Shown here in pieces: positions 1 to 10,017 of a stretch of 64,000 bases of DNA. A model generated the notes under the pieces. It was not told where the DNA came from and searched no databases. It worked only from the letters and a program-made list of their open reading frames with translations. The position numbers were made by a program, and so were the translations under genes. The DNA comes from Seison nebaliae. Lineage: Eukaryota > Rotifera > Pararotatoria > Seisonacea > Seisonidae. Location of the stretch: contig JALJEE010000145.1 of assembly GCA_023231475.1 (NCBI GenBank), forward strand, positions 1 through 64,000, in the 5' to 3' direction. Each line of letters starts with the position of its first letter. The first letter of the stretch is position 1.

Positions 1-165
1 ATATTGCACTATCAATTGAAATGATGACTCCTTCAATTTCTCTACAATACATAAGCAGACATCATCCTCACCATGTGATTTCTTCAAATTCATTAGGGAT
101 AATGCGAAACGAACTTCACTCTCAGTGACAATTGTATGATAAAGAATTATTGAAGATGGTATTAG
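1..165 (-). CDS. 3' part of an unidentified gene, runs off the left edge
   Basis: On the minus strand a frame stays open from an acceptor-like site (CTAAAAG ending at 166) to the window edge, about 54 codons. The peptide contains TESEVRFALSLMNLKKSHGE and later VCLCIVEKLKESS, which looks like ordinary protein rather than translated AT-rich spacer. No upstream exon could be tied to it and no domain is recognisable. It would be transcribed away from the next gene, which starts at about 310 on the other strand. The call rests only on frame openness and composition, so a chance open frame is possible. Confidence 0.35.
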
Positions 166-309
166 CTTTTAGGGAATTTTAATAATATTCTAAAATAATT
201 AGAATTATAATCAAAATATTCTTATCTTTTAATTTAAAGCTTCGAATGTTTTTAATTACTTTATTAGAATTCTTTAGAAAATTTAAGGAATATCTGTATG
301 AATTAAACG

Positions 310-961
310 ATGCCATTATCGAAGAGTAAAGAGGATCATGGTTTACAATTGTTGATTTCTGCCCAACGGAATATGATTAAAGCATTAGATATTGCAGGTG
401 CAATTTATAGTAAACGGATTAGCCACATGTAATTTCTAGCTGATTCGTATAGTTCGATTGGGAAGGAGAGACGAACGAAGAAATATTCGTACTCATGTAA
501 CAAGGAATTCGTTGATACAATTAACAATGCGGAGAAGGATGCGTTCAATTATATTTATACTTACATTCAACGATCTACCAGTTCCATTTTCTTCTACTCT
601 CCAAATTCTTTTCATTTTCGAAGTTTTCGATGGAACAAGTCACATCTATCATGAAATGAATGAGTTTAATACGACGAAGATGTTTGTGAAAAATATTTCG
701 AATTCAATAAAAAAATCGAAAAACGAACTTGATATTTATTTTCGGAAAATGAATGATTTGAAGGATGAAAATATGATTCAATCAGAATTAATCAATCGAA
801 TTAATTCGACCATTCTTCCCAATTCAGACGAATTACTTTTTGATAAGAAAAATGATATGAACGACGATTCAGATGAGAATATGTCATCTAACAATTCTTT
901 CGATCATCAAATGGATGACTATGATGATGATGATGATGAAATGTCGATAATAGATGAATAA
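310..961 (+). CDS. unidentified protein with acidic C-terminus, 2-3 exons
   Basis: The first ATG on this strand is at 310. It opens a 40-codon frame ending at a TAA at 430-432, so a splice is needed near there. Downstream coding resumes after the acceptor TTTCTAG ending at 439. The donor of this first intron is uncertain. A second intron at 581-623 (GTT donor, 43 nt) joins the frames so that YTYIQRST continues into FDGTSHIYHEMNEF. The protein ends in a strongly acidic tail (poly-Asp with Ser/Asn) at 961. No family is recognised; the helical, charged middle could be a coiled coil. The next gene starts only 53 bp after the stop, on the same strand, which suggests a shared transcript or very tight packing. 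Confidence 0.4.
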
Positions 962-1014
962 TTTTTTTTAATTTTTTTTTATTACCATTAGATTTCATAT
1001 CTCTCTGTGACAAT

Positions 1015-2019
1015 ATGAATCAGAGAGAAGTAATTTTATTGTTGCAAATGTGTGGTCATCGATTTGCTGATCATGTTATTCGAAATCAATCGGTGAAAGA
1101 CGTGGAATTATATCAGCAAATGAGACGGAAAAATGGTGCAGGAAAATTGTTGATGAATGGAATTATCGAATTAAATTCTTTGTCTTATGTAAATTTCCAT
1201 CAATTAATCGATTTCATCAATCGTTCACATTCATCCATTCGTGCCACTCCATTCAACGATTTGGCGATATCGATTGATAAAAATAAGAATTCAATCGATT
1301 TCGATTATGATGAGAATCGATCAGATGGAGAAGAAGTGACAGATCAAATTTTGATTATTCACAAATTAATACCGATAGTGGAAAGTGAAGAGAATGAAGT
1401 TGTTGAGAAGACGTCAATGAAAGTTGAATATGATGAAGAAATGAAGAAATTAATTGAAGAGATTTGTGAGGACACTTGTAACAATTCTCCCACTACACAA
1501 CGAACTACTACAAGTGAAGAAGAAGAATCAATGGAATTGACAGCTAATCAACAAATCAGAAATGAAGAATTCAATCAGTTAATGAAACAATCTCAATATA
1601 ATCAATTATGTATGGGTTTCCTACAAACTCAAATTTTACCATTAGTTCAAAAATTTTATGATTTCCATCATAAAATCGTACGTTCACCACAATCACCAGA
1701 TGGTGAATTGAGGACCATAACGAGAACATCGGAAGAACAAGAAACATTCAAATTATCCAGATTTTGGCGACACATCTTCCAATGGAAAGAAGGAAATGAA
1801 GAGAAAGTTAATGATTTTATGATGATGGAATTCGACAAAGTCAATGAATGTTGGTGGTTAGTGCCTTTGGTAAGAAGGAGAACTATCTGGCTTAGTGGAC
1901 AAATAACTATATATGGAATGAAATATCGGTTAATGGATGAGGATGTGATGGAATTGAATTCATTAAATATTTTCATATCTTTCTCATCGAATAAAAATGT
2001 GTCGATGAATGATCATTAA
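1015..2019 (+). CDS. unidentified 334-residue protein
   Basis: A single open frame of 334 codons with an ATG start at 1015 and TAA at 2017. A T-rich stretch ending in ATTAG lies just upstream of the start and resembles a splice acceptor. The protein is acidic in the middle (residues ~95-180, rich in Glu/Asp/Thr/Ser). Its ends look folded: the N-terminal part begins MNQREVILLLQMCGHRFADH, and a Trp-rich C-terminal part contains FWRHIFQWKEG and NECWWLVPLVRRR. I recognise no domain. Codon use and length argue that it is real. It is on the same strand as the preceding gene and converges with the PARN-like gene, whose stop is about 65 bp beyond its own. Confidence 0.55.
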   Translation: MNQREVILLLQMCGHRFADHVIRNQSVKDVELYQQMRRKNGAGKLLMNGIIELNSLSYVNFHQLIDFINRSHSSIRATPFNDLAISIDKNKNSIDFDYDENRSDGEEVTDQILIIHKLIPIVESEENEVVEKTSMKVEYDEEMKKLIEEICEDTCNNSPTTQRTTTSEEEESMELTANQQIRNEEFNQLMKQSQYNQLCMGFLQTQILPLVQKFYDFHHKIVRSPQSPDGELRTITRTSEEQETFKLSRFWRHIFQWKEGNEEKVNDFMMMEFDKVNECWWLVPLVRRRTIWLSGQITIYGMKYRLMDEDVMELNSLNIFISFSSNKNVSMNDH

Positions 2020-2082
2020 ATGGAAATTCTCTTTTGAATTATGAAAAAGTTTATTGTGTAAAAAATAATATATTATTTGAGT

Positions 2083-3433
2083 TCATTCATTTTCACTTTT
2101 TTCTACCACATCCTCTACCACCGAAGTGATTGGTAATGCTTCATTATAGACATCATTCCATCGTTGAATCTTATAACGACTCTTCTCTTTAAAGAAGAAA
2201 TATTTGAATAACAAAAAATGAATAATTATTTAACCTTTATAAAGATATTTATCTACCACTTCTATTTTCTTCACGTCTCTCAAACATACCAAAATTAATT
2301 CTTTATTGACTTGTGAGCAAATGACGGAACCAGATTTCATCTAAAAATGAACATAAATTAAAATTAAATAAAATAAAATTTAAAATAAATTGAACGTCTG
2401 TCTGGAAAAGAGAATTAATTTTAGAGATAATGAAATCGTCATTCGATTTGTCCTTCTTACTCACAATATACATATATGGACGTGGAAGATACTCGTTTTG
2501 TTCTTGTTTCAGATCAATAATCTTCAAGTCGACTGAACATAAATTGGCAATTTTGAAAAGATTATTCTCGAAATTCTTCAAATTTTTACGCTGGAAATGT
2601 TTGTATATGAGGCCGGTAGCGAAACTGTCGAAAGCGGCGTCGTGTAATAAATCGCTGGTGTTTTCATGTCTTGCTAATGAATTAATAAACTTCGGATAAT
2701 TATTGGAAATATTGTCTATTAACTTCCTATCATGACGTCTGACATATTTGAACATTGAATTTAAATTATGATCTTCACGTGGTAAATAAGTGAACGCTAA
2801 GACTTTTGTATCAACTAATCCACCTGCAAAGAAATTACAACAATGTTGTTTGTACGATGGCCAATCGGTTGGGATGTTCTCACAAAATTGATTAAGAATT
2901 GCAAAGACATCCGACTTCACATTATGACCAACCATCAACTTTTCACTAAAACGAATTTTTGACAAGATCTTCGTAAAATTCACTTCCACATTCTCATCTT
3001 CTTCATCACTTGACGATTCGTCAATATCACCATCTACTTTCATTTTACTGAAGGGAATGGAATCGCGAAACATCTTATTAAAATCAAAATTTTGTTTACT
3101 GAGGAAATTGATACAAGATGACAAACAGGAAAATTGATCATTATTTGTAGTAGAGAATGATATTGGGAAATCATAAGTAGTCGAATCGTTATCCATCCAT
3201 AATGTCATTCCAAATTGAATAATTCGATAATTTCGACAGAACTTCAACATACTTCGGAAATTATCTTTTGGTAGATTAAATCGGCTCTCATTCTTCAATA
3301 TTCCACTTAATTCCAAATCGAACGATATAAAGTCACATTTGTCTAAATCTTTTGAAAATTTACGAAAATATTTTGGAAAATTATCTTTCGTGACATAATG
3401 TGACATTTCACGATCTTCACTATTGTCTTTCAT
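2083..3433 (-). CDS. PARN: PARN-like poly(A)-specific 3' exoribonuclease (CAF1/DEDD family)
   Basis: Deadenylase that removes mRNA and small-RNA poly(A) tails 3' to 5' using two metal ions. Three exons (3433-2396, 2340-2235, 2186-2083) keep one frame and give about 415 residues. Counting from the ATG at 3433, the DEDD residues are visible: FDLELSGI supplies D39 and E41, VGHNVKSDVFAIL supplies D175, and LHDAAFDSFATG supplies H264 and D269. The spacing matches PARN, including the PARN-like stretch before LVDTKVLAF. The frame is open further upstream but without another ATG. A later ATG (MSHYVTKDNF) would match the human N-terminus better. An acidic insert (DIDESSSDEEDE) splits the nuclease domain where PARN has its R3H domain, and I cannot see a clear R3H. 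PNLDC1, the paralogue, is an alternative. Both introns start GTT. Confidence 0.85.
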
Positions 3434-3469
3434 TCGTCTATAACTTGTTTGATTATTGTGGTAACTCAA

Positions 3470-4375
3470 TGTAAGTTACCTGCAATTTTTATTAGTTACT
3501 TTTCTCATCACAACCATGTGTATTAGTGCACTCCTTTTCTATGTTAGTTTTACTAATGTGTAAAGTCCATTGAAAAATAAAATAGAGAAATTCGATTTTT
3601 TATTAAAAATGAAGCTTCTTCTGTCCACATTATTGCTGTCGTTAATGTCACCATACAGACATGTCATATTTTATTGGTAAATCCTGATTCGCTCAAGAAT
3701 TATATTGCGACAGGCAAAAATCTTATTTCTACTAACTCCTTTAAGGAGTTATCAATCTTTCTTTTTAATTTACCTCGCTGAGATTTGTTATGAATAAAAA
3801 AAAAGAAAAAAAAATCTAGCAATACTATACGCTTGTATAGGGTTCTTCCTCATTCATTGCCTTCCTCATTCATGTATTACAATAAATTTCATCATAAACG
3901 ATATTGTAATAGAATAATATAAAAAATAATATAATAAATTACAATAATTGTATGTGTATATGATAAGCATTTATTCACTGACAAGTTAGTAAGAATTTAA
4001 ATAAGTGAATTGAGTTTCTCAAGCACAACTTTCAAGAAAAGTTATTCTGGAAAATTCTATTTGGAACGATTGCAATTATCCTATATCTATATAAACGATA
4101 TCTATAAAAAGATAATACGTAATTTTACTCCGAAATACTCCAACTATAGTTGGATAGAATATTACTATAACAAATATATTTGTTAAGTTTATCTATTTTT
4201 CATTAGACTTTTTCATTGTTTTCAGGAAATTTCTTAAAATTAATATTGTATTTTATTGGAAAGAAAAATATGTATTTCTCTACTTCCATGGAAAACAGAC
4301 AATAATAGAAAATCTATAAATAAACGTAGATCTATTATTTACAGCTGATGGAATAAGGAACAGAATCCATAATAA
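3470..4375. other. AT-rich intergenic spacer
   Basis: About 900 bp between the 5' side of the PARN-like gene and the 3' end of FPGS, with no coding frame I trust. It contains two short inverted repeats: AACTCCTT/AAGGAGTT near 3737-3753 and a perfect 16-bp palindrome TCCAACTATAGTTGGA near 4138. Nothing shows they are functional. Confidence 0.6.
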
Positions 4376-5944
4376 TTAGGTCGTTGAATTATCGGAAATA
4401 GAATTGCGAATATATTTCAAAGTATCTCCAACAAGTATTACCGATCCAGTAACTAAAAGGTTCAATTGTTTGATGTTGAAGAGTTCTGGAGAATGAAGGA
4501 ATATGGATTGGAAAGTGGAGTTAATATCTGATGATAAAACCACATTGGTTTTCTTAACATTAGAATAATATTTTTGAATTTCATTAAAAACATCTTGAGT
4601 GCGATCTTTCGTAGATAAAGCACTCGTTGGTGTAACAAAAACGTAGTGAAATTGATGTTTGGGATCGAGAACTTTAATTTGTTCGTTGATTAGTCGTTTC
4701 TTTGTGGAATAGATGATAAGACAATTAAACATATTCTCCTTCTCCTTCATTTCATTGAGATGACGAAAGAACCAATTTGAACAGATTTTCATGCTGATGA
4801 GAGTATGAGCACTATCCAAAAATAATTTAACAGTTAATTGTTTCAATAATTTCTGATAAGTTTCATTTTTTAATTGATAATTGTTCAGATCGATAGATTG
4901 ATATCGTCCAAGCCAAATCGTTTGATTGATACTTTCTCTATATCTCATTAATAAATTGAGGGTATGAGATCGAGATGAATTGAATTGATAATTGACCGAA
5001 TTTCTCGACTTTATGAAATAATCGACAATATAAGTCGCGAGAATAATATTCTCTAATTGTTCTGGTTTCGCAAACGAATAATTTGAAAGGAAATTGTTAT
5101 TTAACATATTCATCATATCCGTCGGAATAATATTCAATTTACTTAATTGATTCTTTGAACATTCTTTCAATTCATTTAAAGCAGCCTTTTGTTGTTGAGA
5201 GATGGTGAATGTGGGAATGTTCTTTTTCATGATACCACCCTTCTCATAAGCGATCTCTTCAATCGTATCTCCTAAAATTTCACAATGATCCAAATCGAGA
5301 AATGTTATTCCACAAACAATCGGTTGTCTGAAAGAATTTGTTTGAAAGAGAAATAAAAATTAAATATAACTGAATTATATTGGTGGAGTCATAACGTCCA
5401 CCAATTCCCACTTCTAGAATTGTTACGTCCACTTTCTCCTTGTGGAAAAGGTAGAATGCTGTGATGGTTAAGAAATCGAAAAAATGTAATAATTTCTCAC
5501 TCATCTTCAATTCATCATACAATTTATTGACGGCTTGAGAGAATTTGGTGGATTCAACAACTTCTCCATTGATCTTTATTCTCTCACTAAAATCGATGAG
5601 ATGTGGTGAAGTGAATAATCCAGTTTTCAGTTTATAATCATTCCTCAATATCGATTCGATGATGGCACATGTCGATCCTTTGCCTTTCGTACCAGCTACA
5701 TGGATCACTCTCAAATCCTTCAATTCTCCATCATTTATATTTAATATTTTCAAATTCTTCTTTATTTCTAATAATCTCTCCGTTTTATCTGGCCATTTCG
5801 ACGTGTCTTGTCTCCGACAAATTCTATTCAACAATTTCTCACATTTCTCATAACTGGAAACATCGTAATTGAAAAGAAGAAATCTTGAACTAACTTCTCA
5901 TCGGCATCTAAACGGATTGGTGGTAGAACATTGAAAAGATTCAT
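4376..5944 (-). CDS. FPGS: folylpolyglutamate synthase
   Basis: ATP-dependent ligase that adds glutamates to reduced folates so they stay in the cell or mitochondrion. Three exons (5944-5895, 5853-5371, 5327-4376) with 41-43 nt introns give a continuous 494-residue frame. Visible family signatures are the P-loop HVAGTKGKGSTCAIIE, the omega-like segment GLFTSPHLIDFSERIKINGE, ILEVGIGGRYDSTN, and, across intron 2, QQPIVCGITFLDLDH leading to GDTIEEIAYEKGGI. The C-terminal half is shorter and poorer in Gly than vertebrate FPGS but keeps LFLDSAHT. The frame stays open upstream of the ATG to an acceptor-like TTTCTTTAG, so a further 5' exon (for instance a mitochondrial form) is possible. The first intron's phase (AA|T) and sequence make NYEKCEKLLNRICRRQ, as in the family. 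Confidence 0.93.
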
Positions 5945-6755
5945 CTGTTTGAATAATAGTCTCTGTATCAAGTCTAAAGAAAGGAGATCTTCAACTTAAA
6001 TGAACTGTTTTTATCATTCTCCTGCTTCTGAAAACTTCACATACAACGATGTGACGTAAACTAAATTAATCGATAACACCGATAAATTAAATTATACAAT
6101 GAACAAAATGAATCTGAATTATCAATTATTGTCAAAAAAAGATTTATTTGACCCTTATCTATCTTTCGTCTAATTCGAACAATTAGAAACTTGTAATTTA
6201 AATTTAAAATACAAATTTTTCTTTTCATTTAAAACCGCCACTTATTGTTTAAATCGTTCAGTAACATGACTGCGTTCTCCACTATTATTTTCCCATATTA
6301 AAAACTACTCATATAAATTTTATAATTATTGAAAAACGAAAAATAACAAATCGCAAAATCTTCATTGATTATTTCAAGAATTTCAATTTTACTTTTAATC
6401 GTTTTATCGTAAAAATAGTTTAAGTTGCTGCGTTATCGATGTTGTTAATTTCACTTTTAATTTAAAAATTTAAATAAAATAAACGATCTAATCTAGCAAG
6501 TAAACTTAAATTATTATTTGTTCTTAACTATCCTAGAGCAATTGTTACACATATTAGCCAGATATTTAATATATGAACTGTTCGTTATCAGTCTTTCAAG
6601 TTATTCAAATTATTAATTTAAACTGGACATCAAAAACATTTGGGAGTTTTATTGTTCTAGCGATGAGAATAAATGTTCATTCTTAAAGAAATTTTCTTAT
6701 ACTCCAATTAACCTCGAACAGAATAAGTTTAATTGTTATTCAAATATAATTTTGT
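5945..6755. other. AT-rich intergenic spacer
   Basis: Roughly 800 bp between the FPGS 5' end and the promoter of the first Arg/Tyr-rich peptide gene. I see no credible reading frame, RNA gene or long repeat. Confidence 0.6.
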
Positions 6756-6770
6756 TCAATGGAAAAACTT

Positions 6771-6835
6771 ACAAGTTTATGTAACATCGAAGAGAGATCA
6801 ACATTCACAATGGTCAAATTAGATATAAAATTATA
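6771..6835 (+). promoter_or_regulatory. probable core promoter of first Arg/Tyr-rich peptide gene
   Basis: Two blocks here recur upstream of the paralogue at 9457 in the same order and spacing: ACAAGTTTATGTAA at 6771-6784 and ATTCACAATGGTCAAATT at 6803-6820. A TATA-like stretch (GATATAAAATTATA) follows at about 6822. The second block ends about 52 nt before the ATG in one copy and about 49 nt in the other. Conservation beyond the coding part suggests a co-duplicated promoter. Confidence 0.5.
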
Positions 6836-6872
6836 CATATTCTTATTTTAGGATCGTATTCAAGAAATTATT

Positions 6873-7118
6873 ATGAGAATTTTTTTTTTAGTTTTGTTGT
6901 TCAGTCTTTTGAGTTTGGGTCTTGGCTATCGCAGCAGAAGATATTACAGCCGACGACGAAGTAGAAGTTATTGGAAACGCAAATATTATGCACAGCTCGC
7001 AAAGTCTACGAATGGTGCATCATTAGATTATTATTCTAATTATTTTCCACGATACACATATCCAGCGTATGGCATAAGAAATCGATATGGTCGACGTTTA
7101 TGGAGACGACGATTTTGA
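6873..7118 (+). CDS. small secreted Arg/Tyr-rich peptide, copy 1
   Basis: An 81-residue single-exon protein. Residues 1-18 (MRIFFLVLLFSLLSLGLG) are a clear signal peptide. The mature ~62 residues are roughly a quarter Arg and a fifth Tyr, with no Cys. The strongest shared part with the copy at 9457 is KRKYYAQLAKSTNGASLD followed by YYSNYFPRY and YP-YGIR. The two ends are Arg clusters (RRRSRSYWKRK and RRLWRRRF). I do not recognise the family. Such composition is seen in cationic antimicrobial peptides, in silk/cuticle-type structural proteins and in salivary secretions; the sequence does not decide. ATG follows a TATA-like box and the duplicated upstream blocks. Confidence 0.75.
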   Translation: MRIFFLVLLFSLLSLGLGYRSRRYYSRRRSRSYWKRKYYAQLAKSTNGASLDYYSNYFPRYTYPAYGIRNRYGRRLWRRRF

Positions 7119-7890
7119 AACGGAATGTTTAACAACAATGCTTAAAATTGAAAGGATTAATTAAAATACGCTATTCAATTTTAATTTCAATTGATTTATG
7201 ATCATTTTATGACAAAAGGAGGAAGTTGTTAATGAAAAATAAGAATATTTTCGTTTAAGCATTTCGAATTTAATTCTTTACTATTATTAATATTATTATG
7301 AATATTAAAAGTTTATTTAATAAAATAAATAACTGAAACCCTGATATGAATCCTTATTTATAATCAACTATTGTCAACTAAAGTAACATATTCGTGAAAT
7401 TCTTCAAATAATTTATGTTTCGTTTTGGAGCGATCATCTGAATCTGCGTTTGATGAATGTTAGTTTCGACCGATTTGTGTTAAGAACTAATTGGATCTTG
7501 ATATTAGAGGATAATTTGTCGGTCCCATGATATTTTCCTATTAGTTAATATGTATTCAAAGCACGGTATTTTTTACTTGTTGACAGCAATTATAACATTG
7601 ATACTAAAAAAATTTTAGTAAAAATTGATCATAATATCAGGAATTAAAAAAACTAAATTTGTCTTTCGAATTCGTCTCGTAAATATTTGATACTATTGAT
7701 AGGGTTCACATACATCTTAATATCTATCTTTTTGGGTTTTGAACTTTGTCAGATTGTTGTTTTTGCATTCTAGTGGTTATGTAAAAATCTTGATCATTTA
7801 ACTTAATTTTTTTTAAAAATAACATCAAAACGATGTCTTATGAGTATAAAACAATTTTCAGGGAAATTGAAGCAATAGGAAGATGTATTT
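7119..7890. other. AT-rich spacer
   Basis: No reading frame or RNA gene is supported here. It separates peptide copy 1 from the first direct repeat. Confidence 0.6.
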
Positions 7891-7895
7891 ACACA

Positions 7896-8098
7896 TTCAT
7901 TTAACATTTTTCGAAAATTTGATTTTTTGGAATATTTCAAACTGATACCCCGAAAATTTTGCTAGAAATTTTTATTTAAATTTAATAAAAATGGCACTAT
8001 GTTGTAGAGCAATTCAACCCGTTTCTAAATATATTACCTGATAGGTTCAATATTTCTTACAAAAAAAGGATATTTTGTAAATTATCTAAAAAATTTAC
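7896..8098 (+). repeat. direct repeat A, left copy
   Basis: About 200 bp that recur at 8901-9108 in the same orientation. Shared stretches include ACATTTTTCGAAAATTTGA, GGAATATTTCAAACTGA, GGCACTATGTTGTAGAGCAA, GTTTCTAAATATATTA and GGATATTTTGTAAATT. Small insertions and substitutions separate the copies, so the duplication is not recent. No open frame lies in it. Confidence 0.75.
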
Positions 8099-8900
8099 AT
8101 GATTTTGCAGTCAATCCTGCTGTAATCTGCAAAATTTCACAAACTGGAATGATACGACTTTTGTACCTCGAAATTAGTAATGTTCATGCGATATCATTGT
8201 CCCCTCAAGAAGAGGAATTGTTATGACAAATTCAAACGAACAATATTCCAACGAAACTTTCTAAGAGAAAGAGTTGCCCGAGTTTTGCGATGATAAATGG
8301 AGGAGAAATTCGGAATAGGAGGACGTGAGAAACTGTGTTGAGGAATGGTTGTGGCAGAAAAGTGTGCGAGGATAGAAAGTAGATCATCATGAAGGGTGTG
8401 CTCCAAAGAAGAAGTCGCCAGTTGTTGCCGTTGGAAAGAGAATTTACAAAAGAAACTGGTTCGGTACGGCTAAGCGATGTCGACAGGACGGTTGTGATCG
8501 AGAGTGTGAGGTTTAAGAGAGTGAGAAATGGTTCCAGAGATCCGTAGATGATCAGATATTTTCAAAAAATGGGAGTCAATCATAATATCACATTCGACAA
8601 TGGAAGATCCTAAAGTGTCACTTACGATAAAATGGTCAATTCAAGAACTGCCATTATGTCCCTTGAATTCAAATAAAAAGTACAATCTCAAAAACATCGA
8701 CACAATTCATCTCAAAAAGTATCTAACACCCAAAAAGGAAGTGGTCGTTCTTCATGATTATATGAAAAACATCATTCATCCACAGACTACCCTAAAATTA
8801 CCGTCAAAGATTACTTAATTGCGATCATTTCAAGGTGGAAGAAGTGAAAGAAGCCAAGAGGAGACAGCTCTCACGGACTTTGACTTTGCTTAACGGACTT
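8099..8900. other. unclassified segment bounded by direct repeats
   Basis: About 800 bp that are visibly richer in G and C than the flanks. Short frames exist on both strands: plus 8600-8818, 72 codons from an ATG, starting MEDPKVSLTIKWSIQELPLC; and minus 8406-8221. Neither carries a motif I recognise and neither has an expression signal. With direct repeats on both sides, the segment looks like an inserted or captured repeat unit, possibly a decayed mobile element. I cannot assign a family from what is visible. Confidence 0.4.
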
Positions 8901-9108
8901 GAACATTTTTCGAAAATTTGAGTTCTTGGAATATTTCAAACTGAAAATTCGGAAATTTCGATAGAAATTTTAATTTAAACAATTAGAAATTTAAAAAAAA
9001 AGGCACTATGTTGTAGAGCAATTTAACCTGTTTCTAAATATATTAAATTCAACCTAGTAGGTTGAATATTTCTTACAAAAAAGGATATTTTGTAAATTGT
9101 CTAACATA
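8901..9108 (+). repeat. direct repeat A, right copy
   Basis: Second copy of the ~200-bp repeat at 7896-8098, same orientation. It ends just before a run of short TAATA/CTAATAGC-like imperfect repeats (9120-9175, TAATGTC, TAATATC, TAATACC, TAATAGC), which look like a small local tandem array. Confidence 0.75.
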
Positions 9109-9359
9109 GTAGTCACCTAATGTCTAATATCTAATACCGAATAGCCAGTACCTAATAGCTAAAACCTAATAAGAATTTCTTAGATTGTTAGGAGGAAGAT
9201 TTCCATCCTACTCATCCTACGGTTGGGTATTGAAAAAATCTTTATATTTTTTGTTGCGAATTAATGTTGAGGAAAAAAGTTCATTCATATTCAAATCAAT
9301 TTGGTAAAGAATAACTTTACTTGTTATTGTAATGTGAGTTTTCTTCAATGAAAGATTTT

Positions 9360-9420
9360 ACAAGTTTATGTAATACTGAGGAGATATTTATATTCACAAT
9401 GGTCAAATTGTTATATATAA
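9360..9420 (+). promoter_or_regulatory. probable core promoter of second Arg/Tyr-rich peptide gene
   Basis: Contains the same two blocks as upstream of copy 1: ACAAGTTTATGTAA at 9360-9373 and ATTCACAATGGTCAAATT at about 9391-9409, followed by a TATA-like TTATATATAA. Order and spacing to the ATG are preserved. Confidence 0.5.
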
Positions 9421-9456
9421 CTATAGTGATTCTACTTTATCATTGGAGAAATTAAA

Positions 9457-9735
9457 ATGAGAATTTTTCTTTTAGTTTTTTTAGTCAGTCTTTTAACTTT
9501 AGCGTTCGGCTACCGCAGAGGTAGATATTTCGGTCGACGCCGAAGTAGAACTTCTTGGAAAAGAAAATATTATGCACAACTTGCAAAGTCCACCAATGGC
9601 GCATCGTTAGATTATTATTCGAACTATTTTCCACGATACCGATATCCATCCTATGGTATAAGAAGTCAATATCGTCGACGCATGTGGAGAGATCGATTTT
9701 GGGATCGATTTGGTCACATTGTCAACCAAGATTGA
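9457..9735 (+). CDS. small secreted Arg/Tyr-rich peptide, copy 2
   Basis: A 92-residue single-exon paralogue of the gene at 6873. Signal peptide MRIFLLVFLVSLLTLAFG, then an Arg/Tyr-rich mature part. The central block from KRKYYAQLAKSTNGASLD through YYSNYFPRY is unchanged in residues between the copies while the DNA differs at many third positions (for example TCTACGAATGGTGCA against TCCACCAATGGCGCA). That pattern suggests purifying selection. This copy has a longer C-terminus (RFWDRFGHIVNQD) where copy 1 stops. Function unknown; see copy 1 for the alternatives. Confidence 0.78.
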   Translation: MRIFLLVFLVSLLTLAFGYRRGRYFGRRRSRTSWKRKYYAQLAKSTNGASLDYYSNYFPRYRYPSYGIRSQYRRRMWRDRFWDRFGHIVNQD

Positions 9736-10017
9736 ATCGGACGATTCGATGAATGTGAATTTTATTTCCATTAATTAAAATCATTTTATCAAAAAGAGAG
9801 AAAGATGTAAATGAAATGTAAGAACGTTTTTTTGATTAGTTTGTTACCTTAATATTCTTTCAACAAATAAAGTGTAGTGGGATGAGAAAAATGGAGATGA
9901 AGTTATCAGAGAACTCCAACTTGTCAATGAAGTTTAGACAAGATTGGATGTATAAATATGATGAATTGTTAAATAACCGGTCGAGGTAGTAGGAGGAGGA
10001 GGAAATGGAAAAGAGGT

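Noticed and set aside
8600-8818. Frame of 72 codons as a real gene
   Set aside because: It lies in the repeat-bounded segment, has no recognisable motif and no supporting upstream element, so it is only mentioned in that entry.
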